Origin: JBBECJ01 sp963763325
GTDB lineage: Bacteria > Chloroflexota > Chloroflexia > Thermomicrobiales > CFX8
Reading direction: 5' to 3'
Assembly: GCA_963763325.1 (NCBI GenBank)
Contig: CAVXOL010000018.1
Coordinates: 248,001-312,000, forward strand
Length of the DNA: 64,000 nt
Of this stretch, positions 54,345 through 63,126 are shown piece after piece. Under the pieces are notes generated by a model. The model saw only the letters and a program-made list of their open reading frames with translations. It was not told the origin of the DNA and did no database searches. The number at the start of each line of letters is the position of its first letter. The first letter of the stretch is position 1. The translations under genes were made by a program, and so were the position numbers.

Positions 54345-55163
54345 ATGCCCCGAATACAGGCCAACGGAATCGAACTCTTCTACGAAGACACCGGTGAGGG
54401 TATCCCACTCGTCCTTCAGGGCCACCATCACCTGCCCTGGATGGTGACGCAGATCCCCTACTTCTCCCAGCACTACCGCGTCATTACGTTCGACCGGCGC
54501 GGCACTGGCCGCTCCGCCTCACCACCCGGCGACTGGACCAACGCTGACTTCGCCGCCGACCTCCGCGGCCTCCTCGATGCCCTCGACATCGACAAGGCCA
54601 TCGTCGGCGGCGCATCACTCGGTGGCGTCATCGCCTGCCAGTTCGGCCTCGACTACCCCGACCGCGCCCTCGCCCTCATCATCGGCCACACCGTCCCCTG
54701 GTTCCGCGAGGACTCCCAGCGCTGGATCGACGAGCAGATCGCCATCATCGAGTCCGGCGGCCGTCCGATCGTCACCCAGCCCAAGTCGTTCGAGTGGGAA
54801 GAGTCCGGCCCACCGACCGCCCGCCCCGGCTTCGAGGACACCGACCTCGGCCGCTACATGGCAACCCTGAAAGGTTCACTCGGCAACTCGAAAGAAGACG
54901 CCATCCGTGCTCTCCGCGCCATCCGAGCCTTCGACACTCGCCCCCGCGCCGCCGAGATGGCCGCCTTCCAGATGCCTGTCCTCGTCCTCGTCGGCGGCAA
55001 CGAGTCCCAGAAAACCATCACGATGTCGTACGAATGGCACAAAATGATCCCCACCAGCGAGTACTACATCCTCCCGAACACCCATCACGGCGCCGCCCGT
55101 GAGAACCCCATCGCCTGGAACAACGTCGTCCACGGCTTCCTCCGGCGGCATGGTCTCACCTGA
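54345..55163 (+). CDS. Alpha/beta hydrolase
   Basis: 272 residues. Canonical fold: ANGIELFYEDTGEGIPLVLQ, ITFDRRGTGRSASPPGDW, nucleophile elbow IVGGASLGGVIACQFGLDYP, Asp strand MPVLVLVGGNESQKTI and a final NTHHGAARENP His. Resembles 3-oxoadipate enol-lactonase-like or other small esterases; substrate not inferable. ATG 54345 preceded by GGAGGAAGCTC. It is 28 bp upstream of an MFS gene on the same strand, so probably an operon with the MFS transporter and M28 peptidase. Confidence 0.88.
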   Translation: MPRIQANGIELFYEDTGEGIPLVLQGHHHLPWMVTQIPYFSQHYRVITFDRRGTGRSASPPGDWTNADFAADLRGLLDALDIDKAIVGGASLGGVIACQFGLDYPDRALALIIGHTVPWFREDSQRWIDEQIAIIESGGRPIVTQPKSFEWEESGPPTARPGFEDTDLGRYMATLKGSLGNSKEDAIRALRAIRAFDTRPRAAEMAAFQMPVLVLVGGNESQKTITMSYEWHKMIPTSEYYILPNTHHGAARENPIAWNNVVHGFLRRHGLT

Positions 55164-55191
55164 TCACGGTCCAGCACCGGTAGTAACGACG

Positions 55192-56499
55192 ATGCATGTA
55201 TCCGCGCCAACCAATCGTCGCCCCCTCAGAATGCTGCTGGCGGCCAACGCCATCTCCGGCTTCGGCAACGAGATGGCAGCAGTCGCCATTCCCTGGTACG
55301 TCCTTCAGACTACCGGCAATCCCGGCGATGTCGGCCTGACCGCGTTCGCGATGCTGGTGCCCTATATCATCGCCACCTTCGCAGGCGGCTCACTCGTTGA
55401 CCGTCTCGGCTTCCGGCGAACGAGTATTCTGGGCGACGTCGCCAGCGGCCTGACCGTCGCGCTCATCCCGCTTCTGCACGTGACGACTGGTCTCAACCTG
55501 ACGATGATCCTCGTCCTCGTCTTTCTTGGCACGCTGCTCGACGCTCCGGGCATCACCGCCCGTCAGAGCATGATTCCCGACATTGCCGATTCTGCGAATT
55601 TGCCACTCGAACGGGCCAACTCCGTCTTCGAAAGTGTCCTGCAGTTCAAGAACTTTCTCGGCCCGCTCGCGGCCGGAATCCTGATCGCCGCGACCAGCCC
55701 CAGCCTCGTCCTCGCTCTCAACGCCCTCTCATTCGCAGTTTCCGCGCTGCTGGTTGGTGTCGGCGTCCCGTCTCGCGACGTACCCGGCATCCAACCTGGG
55801 CATGGCGTCCGCGCCGCCGTCGCACGCACGATGGCCGGTGTTCGCTTCATCCGCGACGATTCTGTCCTGTTCGGCCTGGCACTGATGTCCATGATCAGCA
55901 ACATGCGCATCGCCCCCCTCTTCCTGGTCATCATGCCGGTCTACGCCGACCAGATCTTCGATAGTCCGGTTGGCCTCGGCGTCTCCCTCGCCGCATTCGG
56001 TGCCTCCGCACTCGTTGGCGCCGTTGCCTACGGCGCCTACGCCCGACGGGTGCCGCGCCGCCTCTGGTATCTGCTCTCGAACGCATCGGGCGTAGCCGGG
56101 TTCTGCCTGCTTGCCGGCCTGCCAGGTCTCGTCGGGGCCACCGCAGCGATCGCGCTGGTCGGAATCACGAGCGGTGCTGGGCGGCCTTTCACTGCAACCA
56201 TCCGCCAGGAGCGAACGCCGCACTCCCTGCGGGGACGCGTCTTCGGCGCGAACCTCGCGCTGATCGAGCTGGCGTCCCCACTCGGCGTCCTGATCGCCGG
56301 CTGGCTGCTGGCTGCGGTCGACCTCCGCTTGACCATCATCCTGTTCGCGACGATTGGTATCACGCAAACCATCGCGATCGTCATCCTGCCGCAGTTCCGC
56401 GAGTCGAGCCTCGCTCGACGGCACGAGACCAACCAGATCAGCACGTACAATGCCCGAGCATCGACAGAAACGCCATTTGGGAGAGAGGACGATTCATGA
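55192..56499 (+). CDS. MFS transporter
   Basis: 435 residues with about 12 membrane segments. Begins RPLRMLLAANAISGFGNEMA and AVAIPWYVLQTTGNPGDVGL, typical of the MFS_3/enterobactin-exporter (EntS-like) branch; GSLVDRLGFRRTSILGDVAS is the loop 2-3 motif and PGITARQSMIPDIAD the typical helix-4/5 region. Probable efflux. I take ATG 55192; an earlier in-frame ATG (55150) would overlap the hydrolase gene. Its TGA overlaps the ATG of the M28 gene (ATGA), a sign of translational coupling. Confidence 0.88.
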   Translation: MHVSAPTNRRPLRMLLAANAISGFGNEMAAVAIPWYVLQTTGNPGDVGLTAFAMLVPYIIATFAGGSLVDRLGFRRTSILGDVASGLTVALIPLLHVTTGLNLTMILVLVFLGTLLDAPGITARQSMIPDIADSANLPLERANSVFESVLQFKNFLGPLAAGILIAATSPSLVLALNALSFAVSALLVGVGVPSRDVPGIQPGHGVRAAVARTMAGVRFIRDDSVLFGLALMSMISNMRIAPLFLVIMPVYADQIFDSPVGLGVSLAAFGASALVGAVAYGAYARRVPRRLWYLLSNASGVAGFCLLAGLPGLVGATAAIALVGITSGAGRPFTATIRQERTPHSLRGRVFGANLALIELASPLGVLIAGWLLAAVDLRLTIILFATIGITQTIAIVILPQFRESSLARRHETNQISTYNARASTETPFGREDDS

Positions 56500-58268
56500 A
56501 TCAGGCCTGGAAAGACGCTGAACTCGAACAGCGAATCCTCGATACGGTCACGCTCGACGAGCCCTGGGCGCTCGTTGAACAGTTCTCGACCCTCGTCCGC
56601 CTCTCCGGCTCGTCGGAAGAAGCCGAAGCCGTCGCCGCCATCACCAACAAGCTCGCGGGCTGGAATATCCCGTTTGAGGTCCACCACCCGACCTGCCTCA
56701 TCAGCCTGCCAGGACCCGCCACTCTCCGCACGCTCGGCACCAACGGTAAGTCGTACACCGTTAAGACGCCATCGTTCTCGCCCCACACCAGCGGTCAGGA
56801 GATCGAAGCTGAACTCGTCTACATCCCTGGCAACCAGGCGGCCGGCATCAATGAGCTCTTCAGCGAGCAACGAACTGCGACCGACGTCGATCTGCGCGGC
56901 AAGATCGTCATGACCGAAGGCCTCGGCATCGCCGCTCGTGGGTTCGACCTTGCCGCATCTGGTGCCGTCGCCGCCCTCTTCATCAACCCCGGCAACCGCA
57001 TCCACGAGGGCATCACGACCACGACCTGGGGTTCGCCCGACCTCGACTCGCTCGGCCGCGTCCCACCGGTCCCGATCCTGACGATCAACAATCCCGATGG
57101 TCGCGAATTGATCGAGCAGCTTCAGCGTGGACCCGTCACCGTCGCCTTCTCGAACCAGACCGACACCAGCTGGCGGCCAATCCCGGTCGTCGTCACCGAG
57201 ATCGCGGGCCAACGCTTCCCCGATGAGTTCGTCCTCGTCCACGGCCACCTCGACTCGTGGCACGTCGGCATCGGCGACAACGCTACCGGAGACGCGACCT
57301 TGCTGGAGTTGGCCCGTGTCTTCAAGCAACACGAAGGCGCTCTCGACCGCACCATTCGCATCGCCTGGTGGAGCGGTCACTCCCATGGCCGCTACGCCGG
57401 CTCAACCTGGTATGCCGACCAGTACGCCCACGATCTCGCGAGAAACTGTGTCGCCCACATCAACGTCGATTCGCCCGGTTGCCGTTGGGCGACGGTCTAC
57501 GAGAACGTCTCCTGGATGAGCGAGGCCGAACAGTTCTGCCAGAACGTCATCCGCGACATCACCGGCATGGAATCAACCGGCGAAGGCCACGTCCTGCGCG
57601 CTGGCGACTGTTCGTTCAACAACCTCGGTGTCACGACCTACTTCATGCTCTCATCGACGATGCCGCAGGACCTGCTCGACGAGAAGGGCTACCACCCCGT
57701 CGGGGGTTGTGGCGGCAACATCGCCTGGCATACCGAAGACGACACAATGGAGATTGCCGACCGCGAAAACCTCCTCCGCGACATGCGCGTTTATGCCGCG
57801 ACCATCTTGCGCACCCTCAACGCCCCGGTCGCGCCGTTCGACTATCGCGCCACCCTCGACGAGATTGCCGCCGCCGTCGAGCATTACAGCGCCGCTGCCG
57901 AGAGCGTCGTTGACCTGTCACCGACCCGTGAAGCCATCACGAACCTGCGCGCTGCGCTCGACACGTTCTACGCACAGTCCGCCAGCATCGACTCGTCGGA
58001 TGACACCGCCGTCCGAGCCGTCAACGCCACTCAGCGCGCAATCGCCCGTGCCCTCGTCACGCTCTGTTACACCCGCGATGGCCGCTTCCAACAGGACCCG
58101 GCTCGCGCGATTCCAGCCGTCCCCGACCTTGCGTTCGCCCAACAACTCCCGACCGCCGACGACAACATGCGGCACGTCATCGCCAACCAGCTCCGCCGCG
58201 GCCAGAATCGCGTCATCTGGGAACTCGACCAGATCCGATCAACGATCGAACAGGCAACGGCCGGATAG
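56496..58268 (+). CDS. M28 family zinc peptidase
   Basis: 590 residues. A protease-associated (PA)-like insert (about 90-200) precedes the catalytic domain: zinc ligands in LVHGHLDSWHVGIGDNATGD (His, Asp), WWSGHSHGRYAGSTWYAD, HINVDSPGCRWATVYENVSW and a late GGNIAWHTEDDTMEIADREN with His. This resembles aminopeptidase/carboxypeptidase-Q-like M28 enzymes. No signal peptide, so cytoplasmic. Start overlaps the upstream MFS stop by 4 bp. About 120 C-terminal residues form an extra helical region. Confidence 0.88.
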   Translation: MNQAWKDAELEQRILDTVTLDEPWALVEQFSTLVRLSGSSEEAEAVAAITNKLAGWNIPFEVHHPTCLISLPGPATLRTLGTNGKSYTVKTPSFSPHTSGQEIEAELVYIPGNQAAGINELFSEQRTATDVDLRGKIVMTEGLGIAARGFDLAASGAVAALFINPGNRIHEGITTTTWGSPDLDSLGRVPPVPILTINNPDGRELIEQLQRGPVTVAFSNQTDTSWRPIPVVVTEIAGQRFPDEFVLVHGHLDSWHVGIGDNATGDATLLELARVFKQHEGALDRTIRIAWWSGHSHGRYAGSTWYADQYAHDLARNCVAHINVDSPGCRWATVYENVSWMSEAEQFCQNVIRDITGMESTGEGHVLRAGDCSFNNLGVTTYFMLSSTMPQDLLDEKGYHPVGGCGGNIAWHTEDDTMEIADRENLLRDMRVYAATILRTLNAPVAPFDYRATLDEIAAAVEHYSAAAESVVDLSPTREAITNLRAALDTFYAQSASIDSSDDTAVRAVNATQRAIARALVTLCYTRDGRFQQDPARAIPAVPDLAFAQQLPTADDNMRHVIANQLRRGQNRVIWELDQIRSTIEQATAG

Positions 58269-58470
58269 CTAGATTCCACACGCCCTGTAAACGGATGCAG
58301 TCTCGGCAAGCAGGGGCGGATCGTTGCGAACCACCAGACTCTCGGCACCTCGCAAGACCCGCCCGGCTCCCCCAACCGACCACCTCGACTTGGGTCGATC
58401 ACCAGAAACCCTGCCGGGATCGTCGCCATCCACGTAACCAGCACAGCGTCAAGGTCGCCAGGTGACAGGC

Positions 58471-59172
58471 TCAGACCAGCGACACCAGTACCGCCGTCAG
58501 CGCTTCAGGATCGACCGCCATCACATCGTGGACACTGTCGATCGCCAGATATCGCCAGCCTGCGTCCACCCGTGCTTGCTCCGCGAAACGGGCGAACACA
58601 TCGCCATCCGGCTTCGCAGTGCAATGGATAAACACACGTGGAACCCCGTCTGCATCAGGGTTACTCAGCCGGATCGGCTGCCGGAACGTCGCGATCGGAT
58701 GCGGAACCGTTCGCCCTGCTTCCCAGGCGACGATCGCCGGATCCTCGTCGTCTGGATCGAGTGTCGGGATCCTCCACCCATCGAATCCAGCCGCCATCGC
58801 ATCGAAGTCGGGAGATATCCCCGCCTGCCAAAAATCCTCGACGCGATCGCCGTCCTCAGGCACGAACGCATCCAGATAGACCAGCATCGCCAGCCGCTCA
58901 GGCACGCGATCCGCGACTCCCCTGATCACGGCCCCGGCGTACGAGTGGCCAACCAGCACAACATCCCGAAGATCCTCATAGCGCAGGACATTGACGACGT
59001 CTTCTATATGCGTGTTGAGGTCGACCTCCGGTCGCGCCAGGTGCACGCGCTCGCCCAAGCCCGTCAACGTCGGCGTAAACGCCTCATGCCCCGCTGCCCC
59101 CAACAAGGGACGAACTTTTTCCCAGTACCACCCGCCAGCCCACATCCCATGGACCAGGACAAACGTCGCCAC
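58471..59172 (-). CDS. Alpha/beta hydrolase (esterase EstC/HNL-like)
   Basis: 233 residues. TFVLVHGMWAGGWYWEKVRP (oxyanion HG), LTGLGERVHLARPEVDL, nucleophile elbow VVLVGHSYAGAVIRGVADRV, then DAFVPEDGDRVEDFWQ and a C-terminal SVHDVMAVDPEALTAVLV with the catalytic His. The pattern fits the plant hydroxynitrile lyase/methylesterase-like bacterial subfamily; physiological substrate unknown. GTG 59172 has GAGG 7 nt upstream; ATG 59190 is an alternative. Co-directional with the macro-domain gene 24 bp upstream. Confidence 0.87.
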   Translation of the reverse strand: MATFVLVHGMWAGGWYWEKVRPLLGAAGHEAFTPTLTGLGERVHLARPEVDLNTHIEDVVNVLRYEDLRDVVLVGHSYAGAVIRGVADRVPERLAMLVYLDAFVPEDGDRVEDFWQAGISPDFDAMAAGFDGWRIPTLDPDDEDPAIVAWEAGRTVPHPIATFRQPIRLSNPDADGVPRVFIHCTAKPDGDVFARFAEQARVDAGWRYLAIDSVHDVMAVDPEALTAVLVSLV

Positions 59173-59196
59173 ACTGCACCTCGTACCCATCTCGCG

Positions 59197-59796
59197 TTAA
59201 GGATTCGCCGCCCCCATCGCCAGTAATGCATCGCGACATGCTCGCAAATACTCCAGATGCGATCCAGCGATGACGACATCATCGAGCATCGACCCGCGCC
59301 GCAACCGCGCGCCGAGCGCATCGATCAACATCTTCGCTGCCTCGGCCAGGTCGATCCCGCCAACCCGCACGCCTACCTCCGGTAACGTCAGCGATCGCAA
59401 CCGTTCGCGGTCGATCAACTCCAGCCCTGCCGTCAGCGCATTTGCGGCTGCATCGCGCCGCGGCGGCTGGCCCGGTTCGGGCGTCGTGATCCCGAACACA
59501 ATCCGATCGACCCCGTGATCTGCCAACTTCCCCGGGCCGGTCGCGTACGCCTCGCCGACCAGCAACGGCCCCTGTCCGCGCAGTTCGCGTTCAATGTCGC
59601 CACCACCGGCCAGCCGGATCGCGCCACCGAATCCGGAAGCCAGCACACCACGCGCGTTTACCGCTGCATATAGCGCCGAGCGCGGGTAGTCGATTGGCTC
59701 CCCCTGAATCAACGTGATCCGCGTGTGCGCGAGCTGTAACTCCCGGACAGCCGCCACGAACTCGCCCCATTTCCCTATCTCACTCGATCCCGACAC
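59197..59796 (-). CDS. Macro-domain-like protein
   Basis: About 199 residues. Macro-domain pattern (ADP-ribose or nucleotide binding): RITLIQGEPIDYPRSALYAA, VNARGVLASGFGGAIRLAGG, GDIERELRGQ, GEAYATGPGKLADHGVDRIV, then VRVGGIDLAEAAKMLIDAL. The consensus NAAN is VNAR here, so catalytic ADP-ribose hydrolysis is uncertain. The true start is unclear; GTG 59796 gives a compact domain. It diverges from the copper chaperone gene; a 20-bp palindrome and a CsoR-like site lie between. Confidence 0.7.
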   Translation of the reverse strand: MSGSSEIGKWGEFVAAVRELQLAHTRITLIQGEPIDYPRSALYAAVNARGVLASGFGGAIRLAGGGDIERELRGQGPLLVGEAYATGPGKLADHGVDRIVFGITTPEPGQPPRRDAAANALTAGLELIDRERLRSLTLPEVGVRVGGIDLAEAAKMLIDALGARLRRGSMLDDVVIAGSHLEYLRACRDALLAMGAANP

Positions 59797-59822
59797 TAGT
59801 ATGCCAATGCCGCCCTGCCAAC

Positions 59823-59842
59823 GAGTCCACCCGGGTGGACTC
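59823..59842. promoter_or_regulatory. Perfect 20-bp palindrome
   Basis: GAGTCCACCCGGGTGGACTC is fully self-complementary, 27 bp upstream of the macro-domain start and about 37 bp before the CsoR-like site. It could be an operator for the divergent pair or a cruciform; no regulator gene is adjacent. Confidence 0.6.
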
Positions 59843-59878
59843 CCACGCTCCGACCCGTGTGGTATCGTTATGGAGGCA

Positions 59879-59893
59879 TACCCCCTAGGGGTA
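59879..59893 (+). promoter_or_regulatory. CsoR-like copper operator
   Basis: TACCCCCTAGGGGTA preceded by A: near-palindromic G/C run flanked by TA, matching the known CsoR operator pattern (ATACCCC..GGGGTAT). It lies 28 bp upstream of the copper chaperone start, where repression would act. No csoR gene is in the window. Confidence 0.75.
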
Positions 59894-59920
59894 CTGAAGT
59901 ATCGACACTTGGAGGTATTT

Positions 59921-60127
59921 GTGATCGAAAAGCAGTACAAGGTTCCCGAGATCAGTTGCGAGCACTGCGTTCGCGCCATCACCAACGAATTGACCAGCGT
60001 TCCGGGTATCGAGGTCGTCAGCGTCGACATCCCGACGAAACTCGTTACCCTGCGACATACCAACGCCGTCAGCGACGAGCAGATCGTCGCGACAATCGCC
60101 GAAGCTGGCTACGAAGTCGCCGCGTAA
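59921..60127 (+). CDS. copZ: Copper chaperone, HMA domain
   Basis: 68 residues, a single heavy-metal-associated domain. The metal site is ISCEHCVRAI (CxxC), followed by PGIEVVSVDIPTKLVTLRH and IVATIAEAGYEVAA. The usual MTCxHC form has Ile-Ser here. It hands Cu(I) to copper ATPases or regulators. GTG 59921 has GGAGGTATTT upstream. A CsoR-like operator precedes it and a strong hairpin terminator follows. No P-type ATPase gene is adjacent. Confidence 0.93.
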   Translation: MIEKQYKVPEISCEHCVRAITNELTSVPGIEVVSVDIPTKLVTLRHTNAVSDEQIVATIAEAGYEVAA

Positions 60128-60144
60128 CCCCAGACACCTCTCGA

Positions 60145-60180
60145 CAAGCGGCCCGAGCACACAAGTGTTCGGGCCGCTTG
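60145..60180 (+). terminator. Hairpin terminator after copZ
   Basis: 16-bp arms (60145-60160, 60165-60180) with a single G:T wobble and loop ACAA, 17 bp after the copZ stop. Weak T content downstream (GCTCATGTC). Confidence 0.75.
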
Positions 60181-60558
60181 CTCATGTCAAAGGCATCATG
60201 CACGACATATCAGTAGGCTCCCTGCGCGTTACGGCGGGTCGTTGTAGCCAACTCGACACCTGGCAAGCTCAGAGTCCCGCCCGGTTCCCCACCACACCTC
60301 TTCGCACGACGCAGCAGCTTTTCTGCCGGTTGCACTCAATCCCCATCCGTCCGAATAACAACCGGACGGATCCGTTGGTGATCGAGCGGCGGCTGGCGTC
60401 CCAGCCCGGAGCGATAGCCACTCGCCTTGCCGACCCAGACGACCGAGAGTATGTCTGGGTCGCGCTGGCGACGATCTCGTTGACGCGCAATCATCGATCA
60501 ATTAGACTGCGGCATACTCCGGCAGACAACACATAAAGATTGAGGACAGGAGCGGCTG
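60181..60558. other. Intergenic region with repeat copy 1
   Basis: About 380 bp with no convincing gene. It holds the first copy of a three-copy repeat (60341-60398). The last 20 bp contain AGGACAGGAGCGGCTG, the SD of the next gene. Confidence 0.5.
60341..60398. repeat. 58-bp dispersed repeat, copy 1
   Basis: CCCCATCCGTCCGAATAACA then ACCGGACGGATCCGTTGG and TGATCGAGCGGCGGCTGGCG. It contains the small inverted repeat CCGTCCG/CGGACGG. Copies 2 and 3 are at 61248 and 62034. Confidence 0.8.
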
Positions 60559-61173
60559 ATGTCGCCTATCTACCACGACGGAAGCCGTGTCTTGCAAGAC
60601 CGGTTCGATACGCGTCGACTAGCCGAGCGCCTCGAAGAACGCATCGTGCGTGACTATCTCAACGAAAACGACGTCGCCTTCGTTGAACGCATGGACATGT
60701 TCTTCCTCGCGACCGCCGATGCCGATGGCAATGCGAGCTGTTCGTACAAAGGTGGAGAACCGGGCTTCGTACGTGTGATCGACAACCGCACCATTGCCTT
60801 CCCCAGTTACGACGGTAACGGGATGTATTTCTCGGGTGGGAACATGTTGACCAACCCGAACGTTGGTTTGCTCTTCATTGACTTCGCGAATCCGGCACGC
60901 ATGCGGTTCAACGGAGTCGCAACGGTTGACTTCGACGACCCACTCTTGCTGGAATATCCTGAGGCACAGTTCATCGTGCGTGTCCGGGCTCGACAGGTGT
61001 TCCCGAACTGCCCTCGGTACGTCCACAAGATGCAGCTCGTCGAGCGCTCGCGTTTCGTTCCTCGCGCGAACTGCCAGACTCCGATCGCCGATTGGAAGAC
61101 GAGCGAGTGGGCATCAGACGTGCTTCCTGACCACGATCCGGCTCGCTTCGTTCGTCCCGACGACCAGGAGTAA
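60559..61173 (+). CDS. Pyridoxamine 5'-phosphate oxidase-family (PPOX) protein
   Basis: 204 residues with the split-barrel flavin-binding fold: IVRDYLNENDVAFVERMDMF, FLATADADGNASCSYKGGEP, RTIAFPSYDGNGMYFSGGNM, NPNVGLLFIDFANPARMRFN, FIVRVRARQVFPNCPRYVHK. This is the PPOX-like class acting on FMN/F420 or heme rather than true PdxH. The C-terminal third (RFVPRANCQTPIADWKTSEW) is longer than the minimal domain. ATG 60559 has AGGACAGGAGCGGCTG upstream. Flanked by copies of the dispersed repeat. Confidence 0.88.
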   Translation: MSPIYHDGSRVLQDRFDTRRLAERLEERIVRDYLNENDVAFVERMDMFFLATADADGNASCSYKGGEPGFVRVIDNRTIAFPSYDGNGMYFSGGNMLTNPNVGLLFIDFANPARMRFNGVATVDFDDPLLLEYPEAQFIVRVRARQVFPNCPRYVHKMQLVERSRFVPRANCQTPIADWKTSEWASDVLPDHDPARFVRPDDQE

Positions 61174-61247
61174 TCGACCCAAGGTTGTGACACGCATCTC
61201 GATCAGTTCAGTTCTCGGCGGAGCCGTCGCCGCCACCAATGCCACAG

Positions 61248-61305
61248 CCCCATCCGTGCGCATAACAATGGAGCGGAACCGTTGGTCATCGAGCGGCGGT
61301 TGGCG
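61248..61305. repeat. 58-bp dispersed repeat, copy 2
   Basis: CCCCATCCGTGCGCATAACA, ATGGAGCGGAACCGTTGG, TCATCGAGCGGCGGTTGGCG. The preceding CGCCGCCACCAATGCCACA also recurs near 63238, suggesting a fourth partial copy. Confidence 0.8.
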
Positions 61306-61443
61306 GCGCAACTTTACCCCGAGACCGGTCAATGTTGATACGTGAATGATTTCCAGACCTTCACGAAACACAATGACGGACACAACAATGACGCTGCGGC
61401 ACCCTCGATACCCGCAGCGTCGTTTCGATGGCCTTTGAACGGT

Positions 61444-61827
61444 CTACATCGTGAAGTAGGAGTACTTCTCGGCAATCTTGCCGTCCCGAACGGTGTAGAT
61501 GTCAACGCCGCGCATCTCGCCCTGACCGCCATCCGGTAGATTCCATCGCACGCACCAGCGATAGGCGCAGCGATCACCGACCGCGAAGATGTCCTCAGTC
61601 GTGAAGTGGTAGCCAGGGAACTCATCAGGAACAGCTTCCCAGACGGCACGGACAGCTGCCTGACCCTCGTATCGGCCCATCCCTTTGCCCTCCGGCGCGA
61701 TATGCTCAAAGACGCAGTCCTCGGTCATGTCGGCCATCAGGGCGTCGGCATCATACCGATTGAATGAATCCTCGAACCGCTTGATTAATGCGAGCGTCAT
61801 TTCGGCGCTAGCTACGGTCGCGGTCAT
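61444..61827 (-). CDS. SnoaL-like / NTF2-fold protein
   Basis: 127 residues. SnoaL pattern: LALIKRFEDSFNRYDADALM, DMTEDCVFEHIAPEGKGMGR, YEGQAAVRAVWEAVPDEFPG, TTEDIFAVGDRCAYRWCVRW and GVDIYTVRDGKIAEKYSYF. Members are cyclases, isomerases or uncharacterised proteins of the NTF2 fold. I start at ATG 61827, which has GAAAGGAAGGCTTCTCC upstream; longer in-frame starts have no SD. Isolated gene on the minus strand. Confidence 0.87.
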   Translation of the reverse strand: MTATVASAEMTLALIKRFEDSFNRYDADALMADMTEDCVFEHIAPEGKGMGRYEGQAAVRAVWEAVPDEFPGYHFTTEDIFAVGDRCAYRWCVRWNLPDGGQGEMRGVDIYTVRDGKIAEKYSYFTM

Positions 61828-62271
61828 GGAGAAGCCTTCCTTTCTAGGACGTGAACAACGACGGACTTCTGGCACACGGGGCTGCCGCGACAACAACCGA
61901 CCTCCAGCGGCAGTCACGGCCGAATGCGGAATATCAAGTGTGCGATCACTATATGCGCAGGTATATCGGCTGTCAACGTGTCCGTACCGCGAGCCAATAC
62001 TCACATGATTGCGCATAGATCATTTCAGCAGGCACGTCCGTGCGGATAACAATCGAGCGGAACCGTTGGTAATCGAATGGGAACCGGCAGCGGCGTTGCG
62101 GAAACACACAATCAGCGGTCCGGTCACCGTCTGACGACCTGGGACGTTGGCTTGACATTCCTGTCCTCCGCTAGAGACCATGCCATTAGCTCGTGAATCT
62201 GAACGAATCGTGGCCGGATCGTGACCGTGTCGATGACACGGAATCAGCACGATGCTCTCAGGAGAGATGCC
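61828..62271. other. Intergenic region with repeat copy 3
   Basis: 444 bp between divergent genes. It contains dispersed repeat copy 3 (62034-62080). No ORF of interest on either strand. The AATCTGAACGAATCG stretch near 62193 and ATCAGCACGATGCTCTCAGG before the methyltransferase are the likely promoter and SD region. Confidence 0.5.
62034..62080. repeat. Dispersed repeat, copy 3
   Basis: ACGTCCGTGCGGATAACAAT, CGAGCGGAACCGTTGG, TAATCGA: same core as copies 1 and 2. The sequence then diverges, so this copy is shorter at its right end. Confidence 0.75.
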
Positions 62272-63126
62272 ATGACCCAACATTCCAACTCCTTCACAAC
62301 CTCGATTGGGCATATCATGTCCGGTGCCGATTGGCTTGACGTACATTTCGAGGCCGCCCGGCACGAGTACGAAGCGCAGTTGCGGGCGGTGGGCATCCAG
62401 CCCGGTTGGCACATGCTTGACGCTGCGAGCGGCAGCGGCTCCTACCTCCCTTGGATGGCCGAACTGGTCGGCTCTCGTGGCCAGCTGTCCGCACTTGATT
62501 TAGCGCCAGACAATGTTGCGCGCATCGAGCGACGACTGCCCGGTTGGCAGCTCAAGTGCCCGGTGGAGGCGCGAGTCGGATCGGTCGTTGACCTCCCGTA
62601 TCCTGCCAACACCTTTGATGCGGTCTGGTTTGCCAATACAAGCCAGTTCCTGACCGACGATGAGTTGAGGACGACGTTGTCCGAATTCCGCCGTGTGGTA
62701 CGGCCAGGCGGGCTGGTGGCGCTCAAGGAGTCCGATACCACGATGTATCGTGTCTACCCTGGCCCGCCGGGCGTGATCTATCGCTGGTTTCAGGCGGCTG
62801 CAGACGCGGGCATCGGGCAGTGGGTCACGGGGCCGCGCGTCCCGGAACTTCCGAGTTGGTTGCGCCGATCAGGAATCCAGCATGTCTGGCAGCGAACGAC
62901 GCTGATCGAGCGCAGCGCGCCGTTCGATCTGGCAATGCGTGAGACGTTTCGAGGTCTCTTCACCCTTCTCGCCGGAAGCGCAGCGGAGCTTGACCTGCCG
63001 AGCGCCGATCAGACGTTCTGGACACAATTCAGCGATCCGTTGGCATTCGATCGCTTCGTCGACAATCCCGACTGCTGGTTGATCGAGGCGAACATTCTGG
63101 CTGTGGGCACGATGCCGATTACGTGA
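62272..63126 (+). CDS. SAM-dependent methyltransferase (class I)
   Basis: 284 residues. The Rossmann-like MTase core starts at HMLDAASGSGSYLPWMAELV (motif I), followed by LSALDLAPDNVARIERRLPG, SVVDLPYPANTFDAVWFANT (motif IV) and LRTTLSEFRRVVRPGGLVAL (motif VI). The C-terminal part (about 180-284) is a separate region with FEVTRETF-like AMRETFRGLFTLLAGSAAEL. This UbiE/methyltransf_11 branch acts on small molecules. ATG 62272 has CAGGAGAGATGCC upstream. No associated biosynthetic gene is visible. Confidence 0.88.
   Translation: MTQHSNSFTTSIGHIMSGADWLDVHFEAARHEYEAQLRAVGIQPGWHMLDAASGSGSYLPWMAELVGSRGQLSALDLAPDNVARIERRLPGWQLKCPVEARVGSVVDLPYPANTFDAVWFANTSQFLTDDELRTTLSEFRRVVRPGGLVALKESDTTMYRVYPGPPGVIYRWFQAAADAGIGQWVTGPRVPELPSWLRRSGIQHVWQRTTLIERSAPFDLAMRETFRGLFTLLAGSAAELDLPSADQTFWTQFSDPLAFDRFVDNPDCWLIEANILAVGTMPIT

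Noticed and set aside
58272..58470. Possible small minus-strand gene after the M28 peptidase gene (ending VVRNDPPLLAETASVYRACGI-like)
   Set aside because: No start codon with SD and no recognisable family; competing frames are equally open.
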